From Planctomycetaceae bacterium (GTDB lineage: Bacteria; Planctomycetota; Phycisphaerae; Phycisphaerales; SM1A02): DNA of 64,000 nucleotides. Shown here in pieces: positions 11,127-19,318 of this stretch (position 1 is the stretch's first letter; the number at the start of each line of letters is the position of its first letter). Under the pieces are notes generated by a model. That model did not search any database and was not told the origin of the DNA. It was given only the letters and a program-made list of their open reading frames with translations. The translations under genes were made by a program, and so were the position numbers. The stretch is from positions 1 to 64,000 of the forward strand of contig JAIXYQ010000006.1 in the NCBI GenBank assembly GCA_027490145.1, read 5' to 3'.

Positions 11127-11372
11127 CTCGTGGGGGGCTTGAGTGGCGTCAAGCCATGGATCGCGAACCAGAGGCACACGATCCGAACTGCTGTTTCTCC
11201 CGACGCGGCGGTCGTCCCTCAACGACTGGTGCCGCTCCCTTTTCCATCCCTCCGCGTGTCTATCCGCAGGGATCAGGCGATCGGTTCCGCACTGGAATGA
11301 AAATTCCGTCACAAGCCGTTCAGGCACAGGGGATTGGGTCGTCGTTCTGGGACGTTCCTGCGCCGGAGGGCG
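11127..11372 (-). other. Unassigned 246-base stretch before a terminator (possible 3' UTR or small RNA)
   Basis: No convincing gene is seen here. On the minus strand the stretch can form several local hairpins, for example GGATCG pairing with CGATCC around 11161-11186, and it ends in the strong terminator at 11083-11126. An open frame of about 80 codons crosses it, but its composition is atypical and it has no recognised homologue. It is too long for an ordinary 3' UTR, so it could be a structured small RNA. It did not match remembered 6S RNA, tmRNA or SRP RNA landmarks. Confidence 0.35.
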
Positions 11373-12332
11373 TCAGGCGCCGATTCGTGCCATGACGGCC
11401 TGCAGATCGGCCCACACCTCACCCCGCGTCTGCGCCGTGTAGTTCCGGAGCAGATAGGCCGGGTGGTAGGTCGGCATGACCGGCACCGAGAGATCGAGGC
11501 CCGTCCAGGCGGGAGCCTGCCAGGAGCCCCAGGTCCCGCGCAGTCGCGTGATGCCCACGTCCGTGGCCAGGAGCAGCTTGGTCGCGGGACCGCCGAGCGT
11601 GACGATCACCCGCGGCCGGAGGATGCACAGCTGCTCGATGAGGAACGGACCGCAGCCGTCCACCTCCGTCTGCAGCGGCGTGCGGTTGTTCGGGGGGCGG
11701 CTCTTGAGCACGTTCGCGATGTAGACCTGATCGCGGCGCAACTGCATCGCCGTGATCATCTCATCGAGCTTCTGGCCAGCCTTGCCGACGAACGGGCGAC
11801 CCGTCTGGTCCTCGGTCTCCCCCGGGGCCTCGCCGACGAACACCAGGTCCGCACTTGGGGAACCCTCACCGAAGACCAGGTTGGTGTGACCAGTCGCGCG
11901 CGTGCAGTGCGGGCACTTGGCGGCGTGTCGCTCACGAAGTGCCTCGAGCAAGGCCAGGCGCTCGCCCTGCAGTTCAAGCCTGCGACCACTGCCACCGATG
12001 CCGATGGCTTCGGTTGATGGCCCCGTCGAAGCGCGACCCGCGAATGACGCGGGGGCCGCAGCCGGAGCTGGCGACGAGCCGCCGAGTGGCGCGAGTGGGC
12101 GGGGCTTCGGCGCGGCCACGGCAGGTGTCGAACTCCCGAGGGCTGCAACCGGACGCGGCGCGACTGGACGAGGCGCACTGCGTGGATCGGTTGGGCTGCC
12201 GGTGGCGGCTGACTCGACACGCTGCTGGCGTACGGCATTCGGCGCCCCGTTGGGCGCCGAGCGCGCGTGATCAAGCAGATCGACGCCGAACGCCCGGTCC
12301 ATGGCGCGCTGCTGCGCCGCCCGCCGGGACAT
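11373..12332 (-). CDS. Family 4 uracil-DNA glycosylase
   Basis: This 319-residue enzyme removes uracil from DNA to start base-excision repair. The first about 115 residues are low-complexity and rich in Ala, Pro and Arg. The catalytic domain follows, with CPHC, then the family motif GEAPGETED and GRPFVGKAG, NVLKSRPPNNR and the C-terminal MPTYHPAYLLR. Family 4 enzymes carry a [4Fe-4S] cluster on four cysteines. Two are in CPHC and one in VDGCGPF, but the one normally in KCRPP is serine here. The cluster may therefore be altered or absent. The ATG start overlaps the TGA of the upstream DUF2617-like gene by one base, so the two form an operon. Confidence 0.9.
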   Translation of the reverse strand: MSRRAAQQRAMDRAFGVDLLDHARSAPNGAPNAVRQQRVESAATGSPTDPRSAPRPVAPRPVAALGSSTPAVAAPKPRPLAPLGGSSPAPAAAPASFAGRASTGPSTEAIGIGGSGRRLELQGERLALLEALRERHAAKCPHCTRATGHTNLVFGEGSPSADLVFVGEAPGETEDQTGRPFVGKAGQKLDEMITAMQLRRDQVYIANVLKSRPPNNRTPLQTEVDGCGPFLIEQLCILRPRVIVTLGGPATKLLLATDVGITRLRGTWGSWQAPAWTGLDLSVPVMPTYHPAYLLRNYTAQTRGEVWADLQAVMARIGA

Positions 12333-12895
12333 CAGCCGAGCTTCTTGCCGTTGAGCGCGACCTGGAACATGGACTGCGTGCGCAGCACCATGGAGCAGTC
12401 CGAGCGCAGGTGGTAGCCCTGGATGTGCAACTCGCTGCCCAAGCGCTGCATGTCGAGCAGCGACAGGTTCGGCTTGCCGGCCTCATCGGTCCACATGCTG
12501 GCGAGCGAATCGTTCTCGCGCGCGTGAGCGACCATTTCCTTGTAGGTGCCCAGGTAGAGGTGCTCGCTGAGCGTCTCGGTCTGGATGGTGGTCATGAACA
12601 TGGCGTGATCGGAGAGGCGCTCTTCGTGGTCCCGCTCGCCGTTGCAGAGCAGCGAAGCCATCAGGCCGCGCTCCGGCATGGTCTGGGGATTCTCGACGAC
12701 GGCCTCGACCAGCACGGTGCTGCCGAACGCGAAGCGGGCGCAGTGGCCGCCCTTGAACACCCAACCTTCCACTTCCATGCCGCAGTGCTCGATCCGGTTG
12801 CGGCCCTCGATGCCGAAGAACTCGGGATGGATCGCCTTGCGGTAGAGCAGCGAGGTGTAGGTCTGGATGCTGTTGGTCTTTGGGGTGATGCTCAT
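12332..12895 (-). CDS. DUF2617-like protein
   Basis: The 187-residue protein is likely of the DUF2617 family by remembered pattern. Landmarks are HPEFFGIEGRNRIE near the N-terminus, CNGERDHE in the middle, MTTIQTETLSEHLYLG, and a C-terminal GYHLRSDCSMVLRTQSMF. The family is of unknown function. No signal peptide or membrane span is seen, so it is probably cytoplasmic. The ATG at 12895 is preferred to a TTG eight codons upstream. It is directly upstream of, and translationally coupled to, the uracil-DNA glycosylase gene, which suggests a DNA-repair or stress link; this is inference. Confidence 0.6.
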   Translation of the reverse strand: MSITPKTNSIQTYTSLLYRKAIHPEFFGIEGRNRIEHCGMEVEGWVFKGGHCARFAFGSTVLVEAVVENPQTMPERGLMASLLCNGERDHEERLSDHAMFMTTIQTETLSEHLYLGTYKEMVAHARENDSLASMWTDEAGKPNLSLLDMQRLGSELHIQGYHLRSDCSMVLRTQSMFQVALNGKKLG

Positions 12896-12993
12896 GGGAG
12901 TACGTTCAGGTGCAGTCAACGGTTGGACGCCCGCGTGGGAGGCCTGCGATCGGGAACACCAATCGCCCGTGGATTTGAGGAGGGATTGTTTCT

Positions 12994-13011
12994 GAGTCGG
13001 ACACCCGACTC
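12994..13011. promoter_or_regulatory. Perfect inverted repeat upstream of the DUF2617-UDG operon
   Basis: GAGTCGG at 12994-13000 and CCGACTC at 13005-13011 are separated by ACAC, about 100 bases upstream of the DUF2617-like gene. There is no T-run on either side, so it is more likely an operator or mRNA hairpin than a terminator. Confidence 0.4.
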
Positions 13012-13140
13012 AACACAAATCTGCGGATTTCAGCCCATCTGTTGCGTCATTCTCGGACTGCTACCACAACATGTGGTGGTCGGCAAGACCAGACATGCCA
13101 GGCAGACACACCGAGCCAGGCGCCACCTGTACGCCGGGAA

Positions 13141-13154
13141 TGAACACAAGTTCA
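13141..13154. promoter_or_regulatory. GAAC-N4-GTTC palindrome, LexA-box-like
   Basis: TGAAC-ACAA-GTTCA matches the GAAC-N4-GTTC core of LexA boxes known from Gram-positive bacteria. It lies about 250 bases upstream of the DUF2617-UDG operon. About one such match is expected by chance in 64 kb, so the call is tentative. Confidence 0.25.
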
Positions 13155-13179
13155 TGTCAGGGTTGAGTTTAGGCAGTGC

Positions 13180-13205
13180 AAAAGTGCATGGGCTTTGGCC
13201 CATGC
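13180..13205 (-). terminator. Intrinsic terminator of the RNase P RNA gene
   Basis: On the minus strand GCATGGGC pairs perfectly with GCCCATGC across a CAAA loop, followed by ACTTTT. It lies directly past the conserved 3' end of the RNase P RNA. Confidence 0.85.
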
Positions 13206-13208
13206 GGC

Positions 13209-13570
<362 letters not shown>

Positions 13571-13578
13571 CAAGACTA

Positions 13579-13617
13579 GCGCCCCGCCGCAAGAGTGCGA
13601 CGGGGCGCGAGGTTTTT
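13579..13617. terminator. GC-rich hairpin between rplU and rnpB
   Basis: GCGCCCCGCCGCA at 13579-13591 pairs with TGCGACGGGGCGC at 13596-13608 with one mismatch. A T5 tract follows on the plus strand, where no gene reads into it. On the minus strand it separates rplU from rnpB without a T-tract, so it may act as a processing or partial termination site. Confidence 0.5.
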
Positions 13618-13668
13618 CGACGGATTCAGGTCCAAGGCGTGCCCAGCGCACCAGGCGCCGGCGACGGA

Positions 13669-13983
13669 TCAGGCCTTGATGTCTTCGATCCGCACGTTCA
13701 GGTAGCCCTGACGGTGGCCGATCTTCTTGCGGTAGCCCTTGCGGCGGCTGTACTTCACGGCGATCGTCTTGTCGCCCTTTTCCTCGCCGAGCACGGTCGC
13801 AACGACCGAGGCGCCCTTGACGTACGGCGCGCCGATGGTGGCCTTGCCGCCGGTGTTGACCGCGAGAACGCGGTCAAAGGTGAGTTCCTTGCCGCCAGTG
13901 GCGAGTTCGCGCAGATCGATCTGCACCACATCGCCCTTGGCAACCTTGATCTGGGTTCCGCTGTCTTCAATGATCGCGTACAC
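13669..13983 (-). CDS. rplU: 50S ribosomal protein L21
   Basis: The 104-residue protein binds 23S rRNA in the large ribosomal subunit. The family pattern YAIIEDSGTQIKV is at the N-terminus and KYSRRKGYRKKIGHRQGY near the C-terminus. The GTG start at 13983 gives the normal family length of about 103 residues and has an AAGGA ribosome site 7 bases upstream; longer in-frame starts would add a non-conserved extension. In most bacteria rpmA (L27) follows rplU, but here the RNase P RNA gene follows and no L27 gene is seen. A role as an independent unit is inferred. Confidence 0.93.
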   Translation of the reverse strand: MYAIIEDSGTQIKVAKGDVVQIDLRELATGGKELTFDRVLAVNTGGKATIGAPYVKGASVVATVLGEEKGDKTIAVKYSRRKGYRKKIGHRQGYLNVRIEDIKA

Positions 13984-14157
13984 GGTGAAATCCTTGGTCA
14001 GGAGTGGGGAATCGGCAAGCATAGCGATTCCATCGCACGGTGCAAGCCCCCCGCCGACTCGGGTCCCCCTAGCTGCCACACCGATGGCTCGATAACCACG
14101 AGAGCCTGGGCCGCTGCGGTGCAACCGTCCGCGCCAGTCCGGCCAGCCCGGCGGCGG

Positions 14158-15342
14158 TCACCGCGCGGATGATCGCCGCGCCACCCAATCGCGCAGCCGA
14201 CAACCGGCCTCGAGCATGGTCGCCTCCTGCTTGCAGAAGGCAAACCGCAGGTAGCGGCGCTCGGCTTGGGCAGCGTCGTAGAACGCCGAGCACGGGATCG
14301 CCGCGACCCCCGCCTCGCGCACCAGCGTGGTGGCGGCGTCGACATCGTCCGTGAAGCCCCAGGGCTCAACGCTGGCGAGCATGAAGTACGCCCCCTCAGG
14401 CCAGAGCGGTTGCAGGCCCGCGCTCGAGAGCTCGCGGTGCATGATCACCCGGCGCTCGGTGTACGCGCGACGAAGGTCGGCACCGTAGCCATGGGGATCG
14501 GCGAGCGTGTCGATGGCCACGGCAGCGGCGTGCACGAACGGAGTCGGTGCGCAGAAGGTCAGGAACTGGTGGGTGGCGCGCACGGCAGCGGTGAGCGACG
14601 GCGGCGCGACGGCCCAGCCGAGCCGCCACCCCGTGACCGAGAAGGTCTTGCCCATGCTGGTCACGATGACCGTGCGCTCGCGCATGCCGGGCAGGCAGGC
14701 GATCGAACGGTGCGGTGCGGTGAAGCGGATCTCTTCGTAGACCTCATCGCTCATGACGACCAGGTGGTGCTGGATGGCCAGCTCGGCGACCGTGCGCAGC
14801 TCCTCGTCGGTGGCGATGCGGCCGGTCGGATTGTGCGGTGAATTCAGCAGGATGAGCTTGGTGCGCGGCGTGATCGCTGCGGCGAGCGCATGGCGCTCGA
14901 TGCGGAAGTCCGGCGCCTGCATCGGCACGCGGACCGCCGTCGCGCCGGCCATGGCCACGGCTGCCGCGTACGAGTCGTAGCACGGGTCGAGCAGGATCAC
15001 CTCGTCGCCGACGCCGCACAGACCGATGATCGTCGCGGTCAACGCCTCGCAGCAGCCGGCGCACAGCGTCACCTCCCCCATCGGATCGGGCGCGAAACCA
15101 TGCGTGACACGCATGCGCTCGCTGATCCGCTCGACGGTGTGCGGCAGCCCGGCGGCGCGCGCGTACTGGCTGTGGCCGGCGTTGATGGCATCGATCGCGG
15201 CCTGCTTCACGACCTCGGGGGCATCGAAGTCGGGGAAGCCCTGGCCGAGGTTCACGGCCTTGTGCTCGACCGCCAGGCGGCTCATGGTCGTGAAGATGCT
15301 CTCGCCGAAGGCAGCGAGCCGGGGATGGATGGTGTGCAGCAT
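14158..15342 (-). CDS. Class I/II PLP-dependent aminotransferase (methionine/kynurenine type)
   Basis: This 394-residue cytoplasmic transaminase of fold type I is close in pattern to YbdL and kynurenine aminotransferase enzymes. Clear marks are FTTMSRLA and VNLGQGFPDFDAP near the N-terminus, NSPHNPTGR for cofactor binding, the PLP-lysine motif TSMGKTFSVTGWR and a C-terminal RFAFCK with the substrate-carboxylate arginine. The precise amino donor is not certain. The ATG at 15342 gives the family-length N-terminus; upstream in-frame codons fall within the divergent pseudouridine synthase region. It is divergent from that gene with a 43-base gap. Confidence 0.9.
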   Translation of the reverse strand: MLHTIHPRLAAFGESIFTTMSRLAVEHKAVNLGQGFPDFDAPEVVKQAAIDAINAGHSQYARAAGLPHTVERISERMRVTHGFAPDPMGEVTLCAGCCEALTATIIGLCGVGDEVILLDPCYDSYAAAVAMAGATAVRVPMQAPDFRIERHALAAAITPRTKLILLNSPHNPTGRIATDEELRTVAELAIQHHLVVMSDEVYEEIRFTAPHRSIACLPGMRERTVIVTSMGKTFSVTGWRLGWAVAPPSLTAAVRATHQFLTFCAPTPFVHAAAVAIDTLADPHGYGADLRRAYTERRVIMHRELSSAGLQPLWPEGAYFMLASVEPWGFTDDVDAATTLVREAGVAAIPCSAFYDAAQAERRYLRFAFCKQEATMLEAGCRLRDWVARRSSAR

Positions 15343-15385
15343 GGAGGGTCGTGCGCCGACAGGCGCTTTGCGCGAAGATAGCGGC

Positions 15386-16156
15386 ATGCCTCCCCCGCCC
15401 GTGGCGAATCCAGCGCTCGATCTTGGCCTGCTGCTGCAGGACGACCACGTGATGGTCGCCGCCAAGCCCGCAGGCATGCCGACGCAGCCAGGGACGGGCC
15501 ACCAACGCGACACGCTCATGAACGCGCTCTTCGCGCAGGATGGCCGCACGCTCGAGCGGCTCGGTCACCAGCGCGATTGGGGCCTGCTGCACCGGCTCGA
15601 TCGCGAAACGAGCGGCTGCGTGATCGTGGCGCGGACCGCCTCGGCCTACGACGCGATCCGTCGGCAGTTCGAGCGACGCACGATCGACAAGGGATACCTG
15701 GCGATCGTGCAGGGTCGACTGCCCCGACCGGAGGGCACCTGCCGGCAACCCTTGGCCGAAACGCTGCGCGGCGGGACCAAGGTCAGCGTGATCGCCACGG
15801 CGGGCGAGCCCGCGATCACCCACTGGCGGACGATCGCGTCCAAGGGCGACCACGCGGTGCTCTCGATCTCGATCGAAACCGGGCGGCTGCACCAGATCCG
15901 TGCGCACCTGGCGTGGCTGGGTGCACCGGTGCTGGGCGACCGCGTCTACCGGAGCCTGCTCCCGCCCAACACCAGCGCCCTGCGCGAGAAGGCGGTGACG
16001 CTCTTCCTGCACGCCCACTCGATCGCGTTCGACCACCCGATCACGGGTGAGCGGACGAGCGTGAAGATGCCCGTGCCCGAGCGCTTTGCCAGGCGTGCGG
16101 ACGAGGTCGTGGGGCCGGGCTGGGCGTCGAAGCTGGGCACTTCGACGCCGGCATGA
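15386..16156 (+). CDS. RluA-family pseudouridine synthase
   Basis: The 256-residue enzyme isomerises uridine to pseudouridine in rRNA or tRNA. The catalytic aspartate is in HRLDRETSG, and the RluA patterns AAKPAGMPTQPG, FERRTIDKGYLAIVQG and GRLHQIRAHLAWLGAPVLGD are clear. No S4 domain is seen at the N-terminus. The target site cannot be assigned, so no specific symbol is given. The ATG at 15386 follows a short divergent spacer and gives the usual N-terminus before the core domain. A small gap of 33 bases separates it from the next gene, so they may be co-transcribed. Confidence 0.92.
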   Translation: MPPPPVANPALDLGLLLQDDHVMVAAKPAGMPTQPGTGHQRDTLMNALFAQDGRTLERLGHQRDWGLLHRLDRETSGCVIVARTASAYDAIRRQFERRTIDKGYLAIVQGRLPRPEGTCRQPLAETLRGGTKVSVIATAGEPAITHWRTIASKGDHAVLSISIETGRLHQIRAHLAWLGAPVLGDRVYRSLLPPNTSALREKAVTLFLHAHSIAFDHPITGERTSVKMPVPERFARRADEVVGPGWASKLGTSTPA

Positions 16157-16189
16157 ACCACAGGGCCATCCGATCCCTAGGATGAACTG

Positions 16190-17146
16190 ATGCGGCGAAA
16201 GATCCTGATTGCCGTGCTCGCGCCCATCGTGGCGCTGTGCATCGGGCTCATCACGCTCTGGAACTGGCCTGCGGGGTTCGAGTGGACGATCCGCAAGCTC
16301 GGTGGCTTGGCGTTCGGCCTCATGACGACGACCGTCGTGGTGGGCGACCAATCGTGGCCGGTGATGGAGCGCGCGCCCGACGGGAGCGCGCCCGGGCTTC
16401 CCCCGCTGCTGCTCCTGCACGGCTTCGGCACCAGCAAGGAAGCGATGACGATGGTCGCGGCGATGCGACCGGAACAACGCGTGATCGCACCGGACCTGCC
16501 GGGGTTCGGTGACCACCCACTGCCCGATGGCGCGACGCCAGATGCCGCGTGGTACGTGGAGCAGGTCGACCGGTTGCGCGCGGCGCTGGGCATCGAACGC
16601 ATGGACCTCGGGGGAACGAGCATGGGCGGTGCGCTGGCCACCGCCTACGCCATCGCGCACCCGGAGCGGGTCGATCGGCTCGTGCTGCTCGCGCCGGCGG
16701 GCGTCGATCCACCGGTCCGCAACGAGTTCATGAAGCTCGCGGACACCGGCGCGAATCCCCTGGACATCCAGTCACGCGATGACTTGGTGCGGATCATGGG
16801 TATGGTCTTCAAGCGACCGCCGCCGGTGCCGGAGCCCCTCCTCGCCGCGATGGTCGAACGCGCGCAGCGGCTTCGACCCGCGACGCTGCGGATCGTGGCT
16901 GCGCTGCGACCGTTCCTCGAGGGCGGGCTCGATGGCCAGCTCGATGGCGTGCAGGCGCCGACGCTCGTGCTCTATGGTGAGGAGGACCGCGTGACCGACC
17001 CGAGCATGGCGCGGGTCTTCGGTGATGGGATCCGACTGAGCACCGTGGTGCTGGTGCCTGACGCCGGGCATGTCCCCTTCTCCGATGCACCCGACGCCGT
17101 CCGCCGCGCCATGCAGTCGTTTCTTGATGCTCCGCGTGATCGTTGA
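16190..17146 (+). CDS. Alpha/beta hydrolase with N-terminal membrane anchor
   Basis: The 318-residue protein has an N-terminal hydrophobic segment (about residues 5-24) that probably anchors it in the membrane, then an alpha/beta-hydrolase domain. The oxyanion region LLLHGFGTSKE, the nucleophile elbow GGTSMGGA, an aspartate in YGEEDRVTDPS and the catalytic histidine in DAGHVPFSD form a complete triad. The substrate is unknown; family members include esterases and C-C hydrolases. It lies between the pseudouridine synthase and the DUF1549 gene, with gaps of 33 and 27 bases, and may share a transcript with either. Confidence 0.88.
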   Translation: MRRKILIAVLAPIVALCIGLITLWNWPAGFEWTIRKLGGLAFGLMTTTVVVGDQSWPVMERAPDGSAPGLPPLLLLHGFGTSKEAMTMVAAMRPEQRVIAPDLPGFGDHPLPDGATPDAAWYVEQVDRLRAALGIERMDLGGTSMGGALATAYAIAHPERVDRLVLLAPAGVDPPVRNEFMKLADTGANPLDIQSRDDLVRIMGMVFKRPPPVPEPLLAAMVERAQRLRPATLRIVAALRPFLEGGLDGQLDGVQAPTLVLYGEEDRVTDPSMARVFGDGIRLSTVVLVPDAGHVPFSDAPDAVRRAMQSFLDAPRDR

Positions 17147-17173
17147 TCCGCCGAGCGGGGCTACCATCGCCTC

Positions 17174-19318
17174 GTGCTGCTCTCCCTTGCCATGGTCGCG
17201 TGCGTGGTCGGCACGGATGGTCCGTTGCCGCTGGCCGAGAGCGCGCGACGACTGATCGCCGAGCGATGTCTGAAGTGCCACGGCGGTGTGCGCGAGCGCG
17301 GGCACTTGAATCTCCATGGGACGGAGCGCGCGAGTCGACCCGCGGCAAGCGGGCATCGAGCCATCGTGCCCGGTGACCCAGCGGCGAGCGAACTGCTGCG
17401 CCGCATCGCCGCAGACGATGCCGACGAGCGCATGCCACCCGAGGGTCAGGCGTTGACCGACGCCGAGCGAGCGCTGCTCCACGACTGGATCGCCGCTGGC
17501 GCACCGGAGTCGCCGCACTGGTCCTTCGTGGTGCCGGTCCAACCCGATCGCCCTGCTGAAGCGAACGATCGCTGGTGCCGCGAGCCGATCGATGGGTTCA
17601 TCCTTCGCAGCCTTCGCGCCGCCGGGCTTGAGCCGTCGCCCGAAGCGGACCGTGCGACGCTGCTGCGCCGGATCTCGCTCGATCTGATCGGCTTGCCGCC
17701 GACGGAAGATGAGCTCGCCTCCTTCCTCGCGGATGCGGCACCCGATGCCTATGAACGCGCGGTCGATCGCCTGTTGGCTTCGCCCCACTACGGCGAGCGA
17801 TGGGCTGCGCCCTGGCTCGACATCGCACGCTACGCCGACACACAGGGCTACGAGAAGGACGGGAACCGCACCATCTGGGCGTGGCGGGATTGGGTCATCG
17901 ATGCCTTGAACGCGAACATGCCGTTCGACCACTTCACGCGTGAACAGCTTGCGGGCGACCTCTTGCCCGGAGCCGACGATCGGACGCGGATGGCCACGGC
18001 CTTCCACCGCAACACGCTGAACAACACCGAAGGCGGCACCGACAACGAGGAGTTCCGCATGGCGGCGGTCATGGACCGCGTCGCCACGACGTGGAATGCC
18101 TGGATGGGCCTGTCGATGCAGTGCGTGCAGTGTCACGCGCACCCCTACGACGACCTGGCCCACGCAGACTACTACCGGTTCATGGACTTCCTGAACCAGC
18201 AGGCCGACGCCGACACGGATGACGAGGCCCCCACGATGCCGGTCACGACCGCCCACGGCGCCACGTCGATCCCGGTGCTCCAGGAGCTCCCGCAGGATCG
18301 CCGTCGCACGACGCACCGGCTCGATCGCGGTGCCCTGACCTCGCCGGCCGAAGCCGTGGCGGCGGGAACACCACCAGCCCTGCATGCCTTCGATGACGCA
18401 TGGCCGCGCGACCGTCGTGGCATGGCCGAGTGGTTGGTCGCCTCTTCGAACCCGCTCACCGCGCGCGTCATCGTGAACCGCGCCTGGGAGTCGTTGTTCG
18501 GAACTGGACTGGTCGCCACCAGCGACGAATTCGGCGTGATGGGCGAGCCGCCTTCGCACCCCGAACTGCTGGATGACCTTGCCGTCCGCTTCCGCGAGGG
18601 CGGTTGGGACATGAAGGCGCTCCTGCGTGAACTCGTCATGAGCGCGACGTACCGGCAGGCGGCCGTGCGTGCGGGGCCGGGCATCGAACGCGACCCGACC
18701 AACCGGCTGCTCTGGCACGCGCCGCGCCGACGATTGGATGCCGAGGCGATCCGCGACAGCGCCCTGCTCGTCTCGGGGCTCCTCTCCCGCACGATGGGTG
18801 GCACGCCGGTCATGCCGCCGCAGCCCGATGGGATCTGGAATGTCGTCTACAACGGCTCGCAGTGGACGACCAGCGAAGGGGCGCAGCGCCACCGACGGGC
18901 GATCTACACCTTCTGGCGCCGCTCGGCGCCGTATCCGAGCCTGATGACCCTCGACGCGGTGGACCGCGCCACCTGCACCGTGCGCCGCGTGCGCACGAAC
19001 ACGCCCTTGGCTGCGCTCGTCACGCTGAACGACCCTGCCTTCGTCGAATGCGCGGTGGCCCTCGCACAATCCGTCGATGGGCTCCAACCAGAGGCGGCGA
19101 TCGATGCGATGTGGCATCGTGCGCTCCTGCGCGCACCGCTCGATGCCGAGCGCGGCGTGCTGCGATCCCTGTACGCGGCCGAGCGGGCCCGCTACGAGGC
19201 CGCGCCAGCCGACGCCGCCACGATGGCCGGCGATGGTGATCAAGCCGTGCACCGTGCAGCCTTGACCAGCGTGGCCAGCGCCATCCTGAACACCGACGAG
19301 TTCCTGAGCCGACCATGA
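17174..19318 (+). CDS. Planctomycete cytochrome c / DUF1549-DUF1553 protein
   Basis: The 714-residue protein is typical of planctomycetes. It has a short hydrophobic N-terminus likely serving as a signal peptide and a planctomycete cytochrome c domain with the heme motif CLKCHGG near residue 34. DUF1549 follows (about residues 135-345), including CVQCHAHPYDD, then DUF1553 (about 415-670) with DEFGVMGEPPSHPELLDDLA. The exact function is unknown; such proteins are often extracytoplasmic and occur beside DUF1501 proteins, as here. It is shorter than many relatives. Its stop overlaps the DUF1501 gene by 4 bases, so the two are coupled. Confidence 0.93.
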   Translation: MLLSLAMVACVVGTDGPLPLAESARRLIAERCLKCHGGVRERGHLNLHGTERASRPAASGHRAIVPGDPAASELLRRIAADDADERMPPEGQALTDAERALLHDWIAAGAPESPHWSFVVPVQPDRPAEANDRWCREPIDGFILRSLRAAGLEPSPEADRATLLRRISLDLIGLPPTEDELASFLADAAPDAYERAVDRLLASPHYGERWAAPWLDIARYADTQGYEKDGNRTIWAWRDWVIDALNANMPFDHFTREQLAGDLLPGADDRTRMATAFHRNTLNNTEGGTDNEEFRMAAVMDRVATTWNAWMGLSMQCVQCHAHPYDDLAHADYYRFMDFLNQQADADTDDEAPTMPVTTAHGATSIPVLQELPQDRRRTTHRLDRGALTSPAEAVAAGTPPALHAFDDAWPRDRRGMAEWLVASSNPLTARVIVNRAWESLFGTGLVATSDEFGVMGEPPSHPELLDDLAVRFREGGWDMKALLRELVMSATYRQAAVRAGPGIERDPTNRLLWHAPRRRLDAEAIRDSALLVSGLLSRTMGGTPVMPPQPDGIWNVVYNGSQWTTSEGAQRHRRAIYTFWRRSAPYPSLMTLDAVDRATCTVRRVRTNTPLAALVTLNDPAFVECAVALAQSVDGLQPEAAIDAMWHRALLRAPLDAERGVLRSLYAAERARYEAAPADAATMAGDGDQAVHRAALTSVASAILNTDEFLSRP

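Noticed and set aside
11127-11372. tmRNA, 6S RNA or tRNA in the spacer
   Set aside because: The GGTTCG-like stretch has one base too many for a T loop and no acceptor stem can be formed. No 6S or tmRNA landmarks were recognised.
13579-13617. Plus-strand terminator with T5 tract near 13600
   Set aside because: No plus-strand gene leads into it, so its T-tract may be chance. It was listed only as a hairpin between rplU and rnpB.
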